From Scolanthus callimorphus (Eukaryota > Cnidaria > Anthozoa > Actiniaria > Edwardsiidae), in contig CM066919.1 in NCBI GenBank assembly GCA_033964015.1, forward strand, positions 434,001-498,000: a DNA stretch of 64,000 nt, in the 5' to 3' direction. The notes beneath the pieces were generated by a model. That model made no database searches, was not told the DNA's origin, and saw only the letters and a program-made list of their open reading frames with translations. How positions within the stretch are numbered: the first letter of the stretch is position 1; each line of letters starts with the position of its first letter. Made by a program: the position numbers and the translations under genes. Of the stretch, positions 45,023 to 56,554 are shown one piece after another.

Positions 45023-45471
45023 CATGCCTGCCAACCTCAGAGTAGTCAAAACCGAGAGATTGTATTATTTAACAATAAGTCGCAACATGAATATCATCAG
45101 ATGGTCCCCCGAAATGGAGTCGAGAGGACTATCCAATGATATTCACGGAGCCTGAGGCGACTTATCTTTTTAGTATAATTACACATGTGATTATTCTAAA
45201 TATTTTTGAATTCCATTTTCGAATCCAAAACATCGATAAAACTGCCAATGTTGGCAGGACACTATTGCAATTTAGTGTGAGATTCTAAGCATCAGCTAGA
45301 ACGCTCCATTTACCAGAACGCTCCATTTCGATAGTCACCTGTGTAATTTTACTAAAAAGAGATAATCACACAAATTTACACTGTAAATGTATAAGATTTT
45401 TTCATTTTTTACTGGGAGGCAAGGTTCAAACTGTGAGTCTTCCAAGTAAACCGGGAGAGTTGGCAGGTATG
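45023..45471. mobile_element. MITE with CATGCCTGCCAACC termini and TTGATC duplication
   Basis: CATGCCTGCCAACCTCAGAG at the left and AGAGTTGGCAGGTATG at the right are inverted. TTGATC lies directly outside both ends (45017-45022 and 45472-45477). Length is 449 bp. Non-coding. Confidence 0.85.
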
Positions 45472-45569
45472 TTGATCTGTCCCATCATCTACAGGGCCTC
45501 TTATGCTGTAGAGGTGTAAGCCAGAGTGTCAATTTCCACTGCATCTCTCACACCTGGGTTTGCTTGCAG

Positions 45570-46066
45570 AGTGTACCTCTCCAACAATTACGCGTAAACA
45601 CCATCCAGTCGCGTTTGACTACACGCTGAATGACACCATTTTAAAACGTGTCACACAAGTTAAGGACCTCGGAGTTACTGTATCATCAGACATGAAGTGG
45701 GACAGTCACATAAACACTACTGTAGCTAAAGCTTACAGAATGCTAGGATTCCTTCGCCGCCACAGTGTCAAAGCATTTAGTATAGAGAATAGGAGACTGT
45801 TGTATCTAACTTTCGTGAGACCTTTTGTTGGCTATGCAAGTGAAGTGTGGGCCCCGCACACTATAGGCAGCATTGGTAAAATCGAGAGCCTCCAAAGGAG
45901 AGCCACCAAATACATACTGGACACCAAATGGCAAGATAACATTAGCTATCATGACCGCCTATCAAAACTCAATCTGTTACCCCTTTCCTACTGGCATGAA
46001 ATTAAGGACCTGATCTTCTACTTCAATGTACTTCCGGTCACTATACTATAGACCTAGATAGATTTG
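45570..46066 (+). pseudogene. LINE reverse transcriptase C-terminal part (CR1/Jockey-like)
   Basis: The frame 45560-46051 reads RVTQVKDLGVTVSSDMKWDS, FVRPFVGYASEVWAPHTIGS and SLQRRATKYILDTKW, the thumb-side blocks of CR1/Jockey-like ORF2. It is 5'-truncated, as LINE insertions commonly are. After a frame change near the end, it is cut by the TTAA element at 46067 and continues at 46781. Confidence 0.88.
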
Positions 46067-46070
46067 TTAA

Positions 46071-46776
46071 GGTATGAGTATACCTTTGCACGAGGGATGT
46101 CACTTTTTCGCGAAAAAAATCACTGTCGTGTCATTATTTACACTACAAGGGCCAATTATATATCGTTTTAAAGCTTATGGAATGGCCTTACTTACTAAGT
46201 GGTATATTTCTTTGCAACGGTAATCTGATGGATCATTTTCGTCATTTTGTGCTTCAGAGGAAAAGTACCAATTTTTGCTTTTCAAGAGTTCCTGCCACTT
46301 CCAGTTAATGTTAAAAGCTCCAGATTTCTGCAAAATGTATTCCTTAGAGTGCGATCTGAAAAAAGGTGTGCGGGATTATTGATATTTTACATATTTGCGG
46401 AAATATCACGTAAAAAAGGTTGAAAACAGATATTTTTGGCAATGCTAACACAAAATTAGCATAAAATATGTTTTAAAAGGAAAATAAAAAATCCCGCACA
46501 CCTTTTTTTAGATCGCCTTCTAAAGAATAGATTTTGCTTATATTTGGAACTGTGCAATTTAATTGGAAGAAGATGGAACTTTTTAAAGAAAGTCGGTCGT
46601 TTTTTCTTTAGAGCTAACAAAATATATGTTCATGTACAATATAATGAAAACAAAAGTATTCATCAGATAGACCAATCTTTTAGCTTTAAAATGATATATG
46701 AACGACGTTTGTTGTGTAAATTGTGACGCGATACGAATTTTTTCCCCGCGAGACCCCTCAAAGGTATACTCATACC
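46071..46776. mobile_element. TTAA-flanked MITE (piggyBac/Kolobok-like) inside the LINE
   Basis: TTAA stands at 46067-46070 and 46777-46780. The 18-bp termini GGTATGAGTATACCTTTG / CAAAGGTATACTCATACC are perfect inverted repeats. Further inside, GATCTGAAAAAAGGTGTGCG (46353) is mirrored by CGCACACCTTTTTTTAGATC (46495), so much of the element can fold on itself. No transposase. With the element and one TTAA discounted, the flanking LINE frame is continuous, which proves the insertion. Confidence 0.92.
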
Positions 46777-46780
46777 TTAA

Positions 46781-47298
46781 GTGTAAATCTACCAGAGTAA
46801 CCCGTCATAGTTCTGTGCTTGATCTGACCGTTCCTAAATGCCGTACTAAACTCTTTCAAGCTAGCTTCTTTAACCGCCTGCCAAAACTATGGAATAACCT
46901 GCCTGAGGATACCCGCACCCTCTCTTCTGCTAATCAGTTCAAATCACACCTCCTGCGCTACTACTCTGATGCCTTTACTGCTTCTTATAATATTGATAAT
47001 TTTAACACTTGGAAATCTATTTGCTGCAAATGCTCTTCTACTCGCAATCTGCTCTCTAGTTACTCCTGTTGTTACTAGAGGAACTACGTAGCTTAGTATA
47101 TATATTTATATCCGTGTTTAATGTGTTTCTAATTTTTCAGTTCTTAGTCTTAAAACGGGCGCACTTAATTTGGAGCCTCGCTCTGTTGTGCGACCCTCAC
47201 CAAAGTTTTGTTATCATTTGTTTGTATTTTTTTTCGTTTCTTTTTGTAAATTATATTTGTGTATTGGTGAAAGCTATTAAATAAATAAATAAATAAAC
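46781..47298 (+). pseudogene. LINE ORF2 C-terminus, 3' UTR and TAAA tail
   Basis: It reads STRVTRHSSVLDLTVPKCRT, SFFNRLPKLWNNLPEDTRTL and SANQFKSHLLRYYSD, the usual ending of CR1/Jockey-like ORF2, then stops at 47076-47078. About 190 bp of 3' UTR follow, ending in a TAAA microsatellite (about 47277-47296), the normal LINE tail. Confidence 0.88.
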
Positions 47299-47324
47299 TT
47301 GAGCATGGTGAGGTTATCTTTAAG

Positions 47325-47500
47325 TCTAGGGAGCACAGTTGATGTAGTGGCTAAGCACTTGCCTCTTACTTCTGCCACCCGGGTCCAATTCCCTGTTGGG
47401 ACACAGAGACATTTTCTCTGTTTCTTAACCGTGGATTGAGTTTGGTCAGTTTGTTGTCTTGTTAGAAGCGTGTGTTCCCTTAGATTTAAATCTTGGTGAT
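47325..47500 (+). mobile_element. possible tRNA-derived SINE
   Basis: GTTGATGTAGTGGCTAAGCA resembles a tRNA A-box region, and GGGTCCAATTCCC lies at B-box distance. The sequence then becomes non-tRNA-like (CTTAACCGTGGATTGAGTTT). There is no mature tRNA fold or clear tail, so this is tentative. Confidence 0.4.
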
Positions 47501-48043
47501 GTGAAAAGCTTTTTTTTGGCTTACTGCGTGCTGAATAGTCAAAGGAGTAGTCAAAGGAGTAGTATGTACTCATTTCCTGTAAACAATGACGTGCTAATGT
47601 TTGGCGAATTCCCGCTCGTGTCGTTCACGCTCGTGTCGGGTATTTTGTACCAAAATAAGTTCGATGTCTTGTTATCCCTGAGTGAATAGAAACGCACAGT
47701 GCGCTCGCTTTAAGGTCCTTAAATCAAATTATTGTCTTACATGTAATGTTTGAGTATGTATGAAATATATGAAACAAGAAGCCTTACTAGGCTTTTACCT
47801 CCTGCGCTAGTTTCATAAACATACAAGGAATAAAAGCAAGAGTAGAATGTATTGCATTCTATGTTGTTTCCACTACTACTTCTAGACAATTGGCCAAGCT
47901 TAGTACACTACCAGTTATGCATTTCTGATTTTGGAATTTTGCATGATTTGCAAACTCCACCTTGCAACTCCCCCCCACCCATCCTGACCCTTAGAAAAAA
48001 TTTCTCCAAGTCTGTTTTTCCACCAGTGTTGCATTTGTTGTCA
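47501..48043. other. gene-free stretch
   Basis: Near 47793 GGCTTTTACCTCCTGCGC is the inverse of GCGCGCAGGAGGTAAAAA at 49359-49376. The pair may mark the ends of a 1.6-kb element that contains the repeats below, but no target duplication was seen. Confidence 0.3.
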
Positions 48044-48365
48044 CAGGGTTTGTACACTTTTGTCAAAGGAAAGATTTTCAGGACTTTTTCGAACATTTTC
48101 AAGGACTTTCTCCTTTCACGTGAGCAAGCAAACATGCATGAATACAGCCCTTCCAATCACATCACATGGCATGAGTAATGGCCATGTCGATGTAAAAAAC
48201 AAATCCAGAATGCTCATTTGCTGCCATTTTATTTTTTGTGTAAATCCATTTCCAGGACTTTCCAGGAGTTTAATAAAGATTCCAGGACTTTCTAGCCCTG
48301 GACTTTCCAGCCCTGGAATTCAAAATTCTCAAAGTCAAGCATTTTCGAGGTTTTCCAGGACCCTG
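48044..48365. mobile_element. hAT-like MITE (CAGGGTTTGTACAC...)
   Basis: It begins CAGGGTTTGTACACTTTTGT and ends GGTTTTCCAGGACCCTG. The interior has many copies of TTTTCAAGGACTTT and TTCCAGGACTTTC. TGTCA flanks both sides. CAGGGT ends with internal AGGACTTT words are widespread in animal hAT MITEs. The classification is by appearance only. Confidence 0.6.
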
Positions 48366-48666
48366 TGTCACATTTTGCTTTATTTACACAGACAGGGCTT
48401 GAAATTAAGAAATCATTATAGTCATTTTTTTTAAACCTTGTACCAATATTATAGGCATCATTCGTCAATACTCTAGGCATAAATCCACTAGGAGAACACT
48501 GTAGAAACTGAAAACACAGTCGTTATTTTACACCTCTAAAAAAGCAAGTCTAAAAGTAAGGCATAATAGGAAAATGTTTGGGCATATTTACACTTGTGTT
48601 TCCCCTTGACAATGTAGCTTCACCCACTTGACCTTTAGACCTTGTTGAAGATTGACACACAAAACT

Positions 48667-49139
48667 TTGACCGGCACAAATCATTGGAATATCTGCAGCT
48701 TTTTTGCGTTAATAATCCAATATTTCCACTGAGCCACGCAGCTTCATCCTAAAATCTGTTTTTTCTGTGAGATTTGTGTTATCCTCTCGCCCGTGGTTCA
48801 TCCACCGAGCCGTACAAACACCCATATAAATAGCTTTTCAAAGATTTCCGAAGCTTTGAACGTTACTTGGACTGTAATTTTCACTGACTGGGTCCTGGCT
48901 CAGCTGCCTTGACCTCAAATCACTGTCTTTGTGTGAAATTTGCTGTTATAAGACTGGAATTGTTTACGGTAAAATTACGAAATGAAGTTACCCATGCAGT
49001 CCTTTCGTATATCGTGGCGGCTGCTCTTTGACCGGCACAAACAACTTGAATATCAGCAGCTTTTGACGTTATTGAGCCAATATTTTCACTGAGCCAGCTT
49101 CTATGACCTTAAATCTGTCTTTGTGTGAGGTTTGCTTAT
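48667..49139. repeat. diverged direct repeats with TTTGACCGGCACAAA
   Basis: 48667-48783 and 49027-49139 share TTTGACCGGCACAAA, GAATATC.GCAGC, CCAATATTT.CACTGAGCCA, AAATCTGT and TGTGTTAT/TTGCTTAT. A third partial copy at 48877-48950 shares CACTG, TGACCTCAAATC and GTCTTTGTGTGAAATTTG. The spacing is irregular. Confidence 0.7.
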
Positions 49140-49486
49140 TTAGAGATCCAGACTTTTCTCCGGAAAATTTACACCAAGTCAAATCGCTTTCAAAGCATTA
49201 ATGGCGGCCAGCCAGAGTCCAGGCAGAACATGATGGAACTGAACTTCTGATCACGTGACTGACGAGAGCCAATCGCAGCCTCTGGGAGCCGCAAATCGTG
49301 ACAATGGATTTTTGACGACGGAAAAAAAGAAAAACGCTATCGAATTTAATACCTCCAGCGCTGCGCGCAGGAGGTAAAAATATATCTAAACCACGCACTA
49401 TAGCGTTTTGAAATTGCCATTCGATTCAAGAGCACGCTCTATACGATATACTCCGACTGGAAGATTCCGCGGAGGAAACGTTATAG

Positions 49487-50256
49487 TCCGGTCAAATTAG
49501 CCCGAAAAAACCCCGAACCTGGAAAAAATTGCAACACGGGAAATTTTTGGTACTAAAAAACATGTTAAAAACGTGTTAAAAACATATGTAGGAATAAAAT
49601 ATCCAAATTTCGTAGAAATCCGACAGGGGGAAGTTGGTTAAATTTTTGGTTTTACCGGCGACGTCAAGGGCGCCTTTTGTTTTCGGCGGCACTTAGACAC
49701 TGAAAACACAGAAACTGGGAGAATATTTATGGCTGTACAGATGAAACCGGGAAAGATTTAACAAGGGTTTTCGGTTCAAACAAATAGTTTCTGAGCGATG
49801 AGTTACGGCTATGAACAGTTTCTTTCTTTTAGCGTATAATATTCGAACTTTAGTGTATCACCGCGGGAAATACAAGGATCATATGGATTTGTCAAAACGC
49901 AGGATTATTTAGTTATTATTTTGCAGAATTGGTTATAAACAAACACAAAATTCACATCTATGCAATCATATTATGCAGTAGAAATAAATTGCTCGATATC
50001 TCGTTCAATATCACACCGAGTTACGGCCCTACAGTCCATAGCCCTCCATTCGAATTGTTCGCTTTCATTGTCCAAGTGCCACTGAAAACAAACGGGCTTT
50101 CCTTCGTGCAGACGGAAAACCCCACATTTAACCAACTTCCCCCGAACGGATTTTCACAAAATGTGGACACGTATTTCTCAGATATGTTCCTGAGAATTTG
50201 CTGTATAAAAATCCCATGTTGCAATTTTTTCCAGGTTAAACGCTAAATTGACCGGA
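49487..50256. mobile_element. inverted-repeat element with TCCGGTCAAATTAGC termini
   Basis: TCCGGTCAAATTAGC, CCTGGAAAAAATTGCAACA and, deeper, GGGGGAAGTTGGTTAAA at the left are each matched in reverse order and orientation at the right (TTTAACCAACTTCCCCC, TGTTGCAATTTTTTCCAGG, TTGACCGGA). About 770 bp. Frames inside (for example 49929-50246) have no coding support. Confidence 0.8.
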
Positions 50257-50943
50257 AAAATTGAACTAGCTCGAAATGAAGCCGTTTGAAGATTCCAGCG
50301 CTACCGAAAGATGAGTCATCTTAATAGCCCGTTGCCAACAAATGTGTCATTTGAACAACGGTAAAGCTTTCCACTCCAAGCGACTGAACCAAGTTTCAGA
50401 GCCGTTCAAGACACGCTCGGTATATTGTTGCACGCGCCCAGTGAAACTGAGCCTACACGCGGATCTTCCGGTGAGCTCTGCACTAATATTCATTGAAATA
50501 AAAGTCGTCTCTAGTCACCTTCAAATGCTCAAGCAAAAAGTATCCTCTATTCCGGGGATAATGTAGGCTTATTCGTTTATTACTAGACAATTACTACACT
50601 GTGAAGTAAAAAAATCAACTCTGCATTTTGCGCGCGAAATTCATCGGTGTTAATTTATGTACTCAATAAACTAGTCTGCCGACACGGCAAAAGTGCTGCT
50701 TATGTTCATTTTTTTGCCGAGTTACACCAACAGCGTGTCGAGCTGTGTTTTTTTGCCACAGCCATGTCGATAAACCAGCATATCGCCACTGTGTAGCGCG
50801 CAAGCGTCTGTGTACGGAGAAAACTTCATTTACTGACAACAGTTGCGACACTTTGAATTTAGAGCAGCAAATATACAGGGACGTCGATGGAATTTTGATA
50901 TAGAAAGGTCACGACTTTCATGCCAACCTCTGCATATTGTTGT
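50257..50943. other. gene-free stretch
   Basis: No exon or element end identified. Confidence 0.35.
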
Positions 50944-50949
50944 AATATG

Positions 50950-51758
50950 CCCGGCATAACTAATCGAACAAAATCGAACAAAATTTCAATCGAACCTATT
51001 CGAACACCAATCGTTCGATTGATTTTGATTGGGTTCGGTAATCGCACATAATCGAACAAAACTTTTTGGTGAGTATGATTACCGAACTCAATCGAACATA
51101 TCAAAATGATTGGTTTGATTAAGTTCGATTTTGTTCGGAAATTTTGCATGACTTTAGAAATTGGGTAAGACTCATCAGTGACACGCAATGGGGTAGTACA
51201 CAACAAATAGACGGCCATGAACAGTTAACATAACTATTAGCTTTATTCAAATTTCATTTTCAGCTGGGACACTTAGCCTTCTAAATAACAACAAAACCTG
51301 AAAAAACTCAGTTTTATAAGAAAATCCCAGTAAAATCACTCAATAAACCCATATTTCAATCATGACTGGTGCCTGAGTCTTTAATACTTTTACAGACCTA
51401 TGAGGGATATGCTTAGAAAAAACCTTCAACTTCAAACTATTCGGGACTATTGGATTAACGTCTCATTAACACCTGCAGTTCATGTGCGGTGCAGTTCCCA
51501 GTATGCGCCAGGCGAGCCGAACTCAGATGCTAATCTTGGTTAGTGATTGATTCCGATTCAGAAAAATGCCTTGTTACATTTGAAGTTCAATTGGGTTTGA
51601 TTGAGCACATTGTTCGGTAATCGAGCGTTCGATTATGTTTGATTGAAAATTTTTTTGGTGAGTTCGATTATGTTCGATTACCGAACTCAATCAAAATCAA
51701 TCGAACGATTGGTGTTCGATTAAGTTCGATTACCGAACGTTCGATTAGTTATGCCGGG
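50950..51758. mobile_element. complete CCCGGC-type element with AATCGAAC subrepeats
   Basis: It runs from CCCGGCATAACTAATCGAAC to GTTCGATTAGTTATGCCGGG, with AATATG duplicated outside both ends (50944-50949, 51759-51764). About 185 bp at each end consist of the word AATCGAAC or its complement GTTCGATT in both orientations. The roughly 440-bp middle is unrelated and non-coding. It shares the terminus of the fragment at 4703. Confidence 0.9.
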
Positions 51759-51764
51759 AATATG

Positions 51765-52850
51765 AGCAGTTTGTTTCTATCGTACGCCGTAATGAGAGGG
51801 TTTTGTTTCGTGCGTTATTGTTTTTCTTGGCTAGCTCTGTTGGTAATTACACGGCAGTATGCCTTTACTTTTGTCAATAAATGAAGTCTCGCATGGAATT
51901 GTGGTAAAAATATCTCGGCTTTAATTGCTACCACAATCCTTTGCGATTAGCCCATGTTTGAAAGCGACCCCCGATTAGAGAGCTGCTTGCTCGGTCGCCT
52001 CAGGCTCCCTCGCTGCGCAGCAATCAGCGTTTGAAAACATAATACTACGCTTTGTACAAATTTAACAAAACAGAAAAGCTTTCCCCTCTGATAAAAGTGA
52101 GTGCTGCAGATAAACGTGACCATCCATGTTAATATGTTCCTAAATGTAGCAGCAAACCAGCGCAGTATTGCAAATATAATAAAGCTGTGTATGCAACGTT
52201 ATACTTATCTGTACTGATTTCCCGGGCAGCTCTACAGGCTCTACTACTGCTTGCGACATAACGGGACACATGATGTAGTGAATCGAAGAACGTTGGCTAT
52301 CCTTGCACAAGAATAGGGCAAGATGTTGTTCAGATGTTCGAGCGAGGTAGTACACCCCTACACCAGAGCGAGTGTAACTAGTAGTACCGGTCAATATCCG
52401 AGCAAATCATTCATCTCAAAGGAAACAGTACACCGCTTTCCAGCGCTAATTGATGTGGAGCAGCTACTGTCAATAATCCCCTTAACATAATGGCAGACCT
52501 CTTGAAAGTGGGGAGTGATTTTTCTGTGGCCTAAGCTCCTCATGAAAGACTGCTTCCCCAAGTGAATGGCTGTTGAAACACCAACAACACAAAAATAATT
52601 AAGACTCAGTAATCAGTATATGTAATACCTTTTTTTAGTGTGTGCGTTTGTTTGTTATACATATATATATAAAGTAAAATGTTTTATTTTTTTCCTAGAG
52701 GGCACGGTAAGGAATTCTGCCTTCTGATTGGTTCTTAGAGCGCACGCGGGGGCGATATTTTCCTATCTCTGACCTAGGTCACGGTAACCATTTGCGCGCG
52801 CTTGTTTTCATCGAAAAATCAAATTTTTGAGTTGGGAAAAAATAAATAAG
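51765..52850. other. gene-free stretch
   Basis: CGGTCGCCTCAGGCTCCCTCGCTGCGCAG near 51993 matches words at 22179 and 45148, suggesting a dispersed family. TA microsatellite at 52656-52672. No gene. Confidence 0.35.
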
Positions 52851-52969
52851 TTATTTACCGGCTTTAGGTCGGTCCGTATAGGGAAAAACTGTGACCGAGG
52901 GCTGGAAAATGTTCCAGGCCGAGGTCACAGTTTTTCCCTCGGACCTCCTAGCCGTAAATAACATATATG
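52851..52969. mobile_element. palindromic MITE, GTTATTTACCGGCTTTAGGT
   Basis: GTTATTTACCGGC, GGGAAAAACTGTGACCGAGG at the left; GGTCACAGTTTTTCCC, GCCGTAAATAAC at the right. A short loop with GGAAAATGTTCC lies at the centre. Confidence 0.75.
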
Positions 52970-54544
52970 TATATAGCCACATGTTAGAAGGAAAAATGTA
53001 AAATGCTGTATAGTTACAATAAATATATAAAAAAAATTACTAATACGGAGTGCAGAATTGAAACTGGATTCCATTTTCTGATAACTATTATATATTATTA
53101 ATCAATATTGCATGATCCCATCAAATGGTCGTTGTAATTTTAATAGCGCTGAAACTAATTATGCCGAAATAGAGACTTATAAGAAAGGTAATTTTGGCTA
53201 ATTGGATTGTTGACGAATTTAACAAGAAACCTAATTTATTCTGAAGTCTCCTTTCATCGTTAGCTTTATACAGGTACAATGTTTTCCTTATACAAACATT
53301 AATTTTAAGGTCAAAAGTTACGAGGTTTAGGATACCAAATGCAATTTGTACCCCCCCCCCCCCCCCACACACACACACACACCTCCCCCTCCCCCTTGGT
53401 CTTGGTTTTGCGTCCACCATATCGGATTTGCTTTGGAACCACAATTTGATTTTTTTTTTGATAAACGTGGGTTGCGATGCAACGGATTGTTCTGATCCCT
53501 AGTTACTGTTGCTACGTCCGACAAGCCAAGATCTTACTTTGAGAGAGCATGGAAAATACACTGATTGCAGGAAAGTGTTAGAAGTTTGCTCATAGTATAT
53601 GGGTTTTATATTTTCGTCACGAAAAGCTGAAGAATTCATTAGAAATCTTCGAACTTTGAATTTGTTGCTCGGACATTTTAAATTCCATAGGAAAAACTGC
53701 CCATTGTTTTGTGATTAATTAATGCGAAGACGGGATCGCTCTATTCAAGTTAATTTGTTTTCCTTCTTTCCTACAGCCAGCGACAGGAAAAAGAGAGCGG
53801 CTTACTTAAATTTGGGGTCCATTAATGGCACAATGCAGGGGCACCCAACGACCAAAACTCTCAAATCAAGTCAGAAACCACAGAAATGAATTTCTATATG
53901 CCGCGGAAGCCTTTATAAATAATTTGGAGCTGCCCTAAAAAAAAATTATCTGTTCGGATATTTTAGGGGAACATTTCCGTTTTCGAAAATTCTAGGGGAA
54001 CATTTTACGCCATCCGAAATTTTTAGCTGGCATATTGTTTCTTCCCGAAAGTTTCAGGAGAAAAGTGACCTTCACTTTTCCAGAAAAAAATAGGGGACGT
54101 TTTTTTACTTTTCCGAAAATTAAAGAAGACGGTTAGTGCAATGAAATAGTTTTTCCGAAATTTTTAGGGGAATAATTATCCGTCCGAAAACTTTAGGGAA
54201 CAACGGTTGACTAAGGTAATTGGCTATAGCCTACTAGTAGCGAATAGTTTCGGATTTGAAAGCTAATGACCAGACCAGAAAACGTTTTTGGCTATACCGT
54301 ATACAAATTGACTTTCGGCCTCATGGGTTATTGACGCAGAGCCCATTCGGGCTTGAGGAATAATTGTTAAATATATATCTGTTTATCTAACCTTTTAAAC
54401 AATCTTCCGCCAGTCCCGCTTGCAAAATACTTTTGCTTGAAGACATTTTTTTCCTCAGTTTCCTGGAGAATTTAGTACCGAAGTTCTGAAGACAGTATTT
54501 TTGCCCAGGAAAAAGAAAATGGCTACTAGAGAACGATGTTCCCT
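52970..54544. other. gene-free stretch with simple repeats
   Basis: A C-run and CA microsatellite lie at 53350-53382. At 53960-54210 a degenerate array of TTTTCCGAAAATTTTAGGGG-like units (about 35-45 bp apart) is visible. No gene. Confidence 0.45.
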
Positions 54545-55545
54545 GCGAGCAGAGGCTACTTTTTATCTCCCTGCATTTTCCTTTTACTTTTAATGTTTCT
54601 TGTGTTTTTCAGCTACGCAAGTAGCCTCTGCACACAAATGTCATTTCTCTGTCGCGCATGTGAGAAAATGGCGTGAGCTTGGAGAACTGGTCGATCAAGA
54701 TCAAAAATCACTATTTGTGGGCTTTAGATGGCTCGTTTAGGGACGAACCATTTGATATTTGATGGGGATAGTTTGAAGTTTGCTTGTATGTTTCTCAATG
54801 CGCGCGAAGTGCGCCGCGATTTTGAGGAGATGAGAATCACGCTGAAGAAATTGAGTCACTAAATATATGAAACATCGTTAAAATGTTCAAAAATTAATCA
54901 TGCCTAGTACGATATTATAGTTTGTAAATACTACACCACAGCATACGCTTTTAATGAGAGCGACGCTGCTGCAATTTAGGACACATCAGTTGAAAGTAAT
55001 TCAAATTTTAATACATACATAAGAATATCTAAGCGTTTTCATTGTTGTAGATGGCGATCGCGCAGCGCGAGCCGACCAAGAAATCCCACAATTAATAAAG
55101 ACATCAAGTTCCCTAAAACGAGGAGAGAGAGGAGAGACGGTTTGCTCGATGTTTTTTTCGCCACCAGGTTTGCTTGCGTGATATTTTTTTTCTAGGTCAG
55201 AGGCTTGCTCGAATTTTTTTTTGGGAATCAGCCACCCCCCCCCCCCCCCCCCCCCCCCCCCCATCAAGTATCAAATGGTCCGTCCCTTGCTCAATTTAAA
55301 GGCTCTTAAACGCTGCTTCGCCATACTCATTCTAAAGTTTGCCTTTGTCAATTCGTGTGTGTTGGTCATTTGAACGAGAAATCACTCGTGAAAGCGCGCG
55401 CTGTTTTCGAAGCAAAAACAGAGTGACGCCATTCTTGTAAAACCAGCCAAACCAGTCAAGTACGTCCACGATCCTGGACAAGGTTGTGACATTTGTGTGC
55501 AGAGGCCACTTTCAAGAAGTGGTGGCCTCTGCTAACAGAGAAAGA
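54545..55545. mobile_element. outer inverted pair GCAGAGGCTAC / GTGGCCTCTGC
   Basis: At the left GCAGAGGCTACTTTT (54550) and TAGCCTCTGCACACAAATGTCA (54622); at the right TGACATTTGTGTGCAGAGGCCA (55487) and GTGGCCTCTGC (55526). The arrangement is symmetrical and encloses another element (54740-55286). Confidence 0.6.
54740..55286. mobile_element. MITE with GGGACGAACCATTTGATATT termini, nested
   Basis: GGGACGAACCATTTGATATTTGATGGGG pairs with a complement ending GGTCCGTCCC at 55286. A run of about 26 C (55237-55262) lies inside the right end. Nested between the arms of the outer pair. Confidence 0.8.
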
Positions 55546-55670
55546 ACGATATGTTTCTCGGACACCAAGTTTTGGTGATAATAATGTAGACTAAAATATG
55601 AAAATCCGCGAACGAGGTATTTTGCCAAGCTGGATCCTGATAAACGGACCTGTCAACCAGTTGAACTGAG

Positions 55671-55859
55671 AAAAATATATATAATGAAAGGTCGACGAAC
55701 AGCTTAAACGATGATTATTTAATACGATATTTCAATCGGCCATTACCGATCTTCTTCAGGTTTTGAAAACCTGAAGAAGATCGGTAATGGCCGATTGAAA
55801 TATCGTATTAAATAATCATCGTTTAAGCTGTTCGTCGACCTTTCATTATATATATTTTT
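55671..55859. repeat. perfect 189-bp palindrome
   Basis: Two 94-base arms are exact reverse complements around a single central G at 55765. The ends are AAAAATATATATAATG / CATTATATATATTTTT and the centre is CAGGTTTTGAAAACCTG. No mismatch was found. The arm contains CTGAAGAAGATCGGTAATGG, then CCGATTGAAATATCG. Confidence 0.97.
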
Positions 55860-56554
55860 GGTGATAATGAGGGAAAATACTTACAGACCATGAAACTTTC
55901 TTGATATCTATGCACTACTGTTTTTTTTTTGAAGGATTGGCCTCGCTCGAATTTGTTTTATGGTCCACCCTTAGCTTTATTATTTTCTCTCTGTGGCTAA
56001 ACCTCTGCTGATCTTTTTGATCGCCTATACGCATGCGTCTAGGATTTGCCGCCGTTTTGCACCAGCAGAGCCCGCGTATCTTTTAGGCCAGCGCTGCGAA
56101 AACTATCCCACAAATCTTAGCGCGCCCAAAAAAACGGAAAGCTTCTTGGCGGTAATCTGCGGTTGCGTATCCGTTTAAAATCCGGATATTTCTCCTCAAC
56201 AGAAGAGAAGGTAAGCATCAAAGCACTGAAACCTGCATTTATATGTTCTGTTCCACAGTTATGTGCTTTATAACACAGATGTAGTGATTTCTGATCGTAA
56301 AAAAGGAGAGTAGAATCCGCTCAGTGCAGCACTGAGCAGAGTTCATTTAGTGCTTGATAGTGATACTCGACTCGCAGCTACGTACATTCGGGGCAGAAGT
56401 CGTTGGTAGTGTTTCTGGTGTTGTGGTCCCCCACTTGCACTGGCTTTTAAGCTTACTCAGCTTAGTTGAGCTTATTTGTATAGAAAATACCCACTGGAAA
56501 TTTCAAAGCAACATTTGAAAACAAATACCAAATTCGCTCTCACAGTGCGAACAG
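55860..56554. other. gene-free stretch before the satellite
   Basis: A 61-codon plus-strand frame at 55993-56178 has no supporting motif. No repeat ends. Confidence 0.35.

Noticed and set aside
53121..53524. Minus-strand Gly-rich frames
   Set aside because: They run through a C/CA simple repeat with no other support.
55740..55800. Hammerhead ribozyme
   Set aside because: CTGAAGA and GAAA are present with a stem between them, but extra unpaired bases lie next to the core and no convincing stem III or cleavage site was found; kept only as a note on the palindrome.
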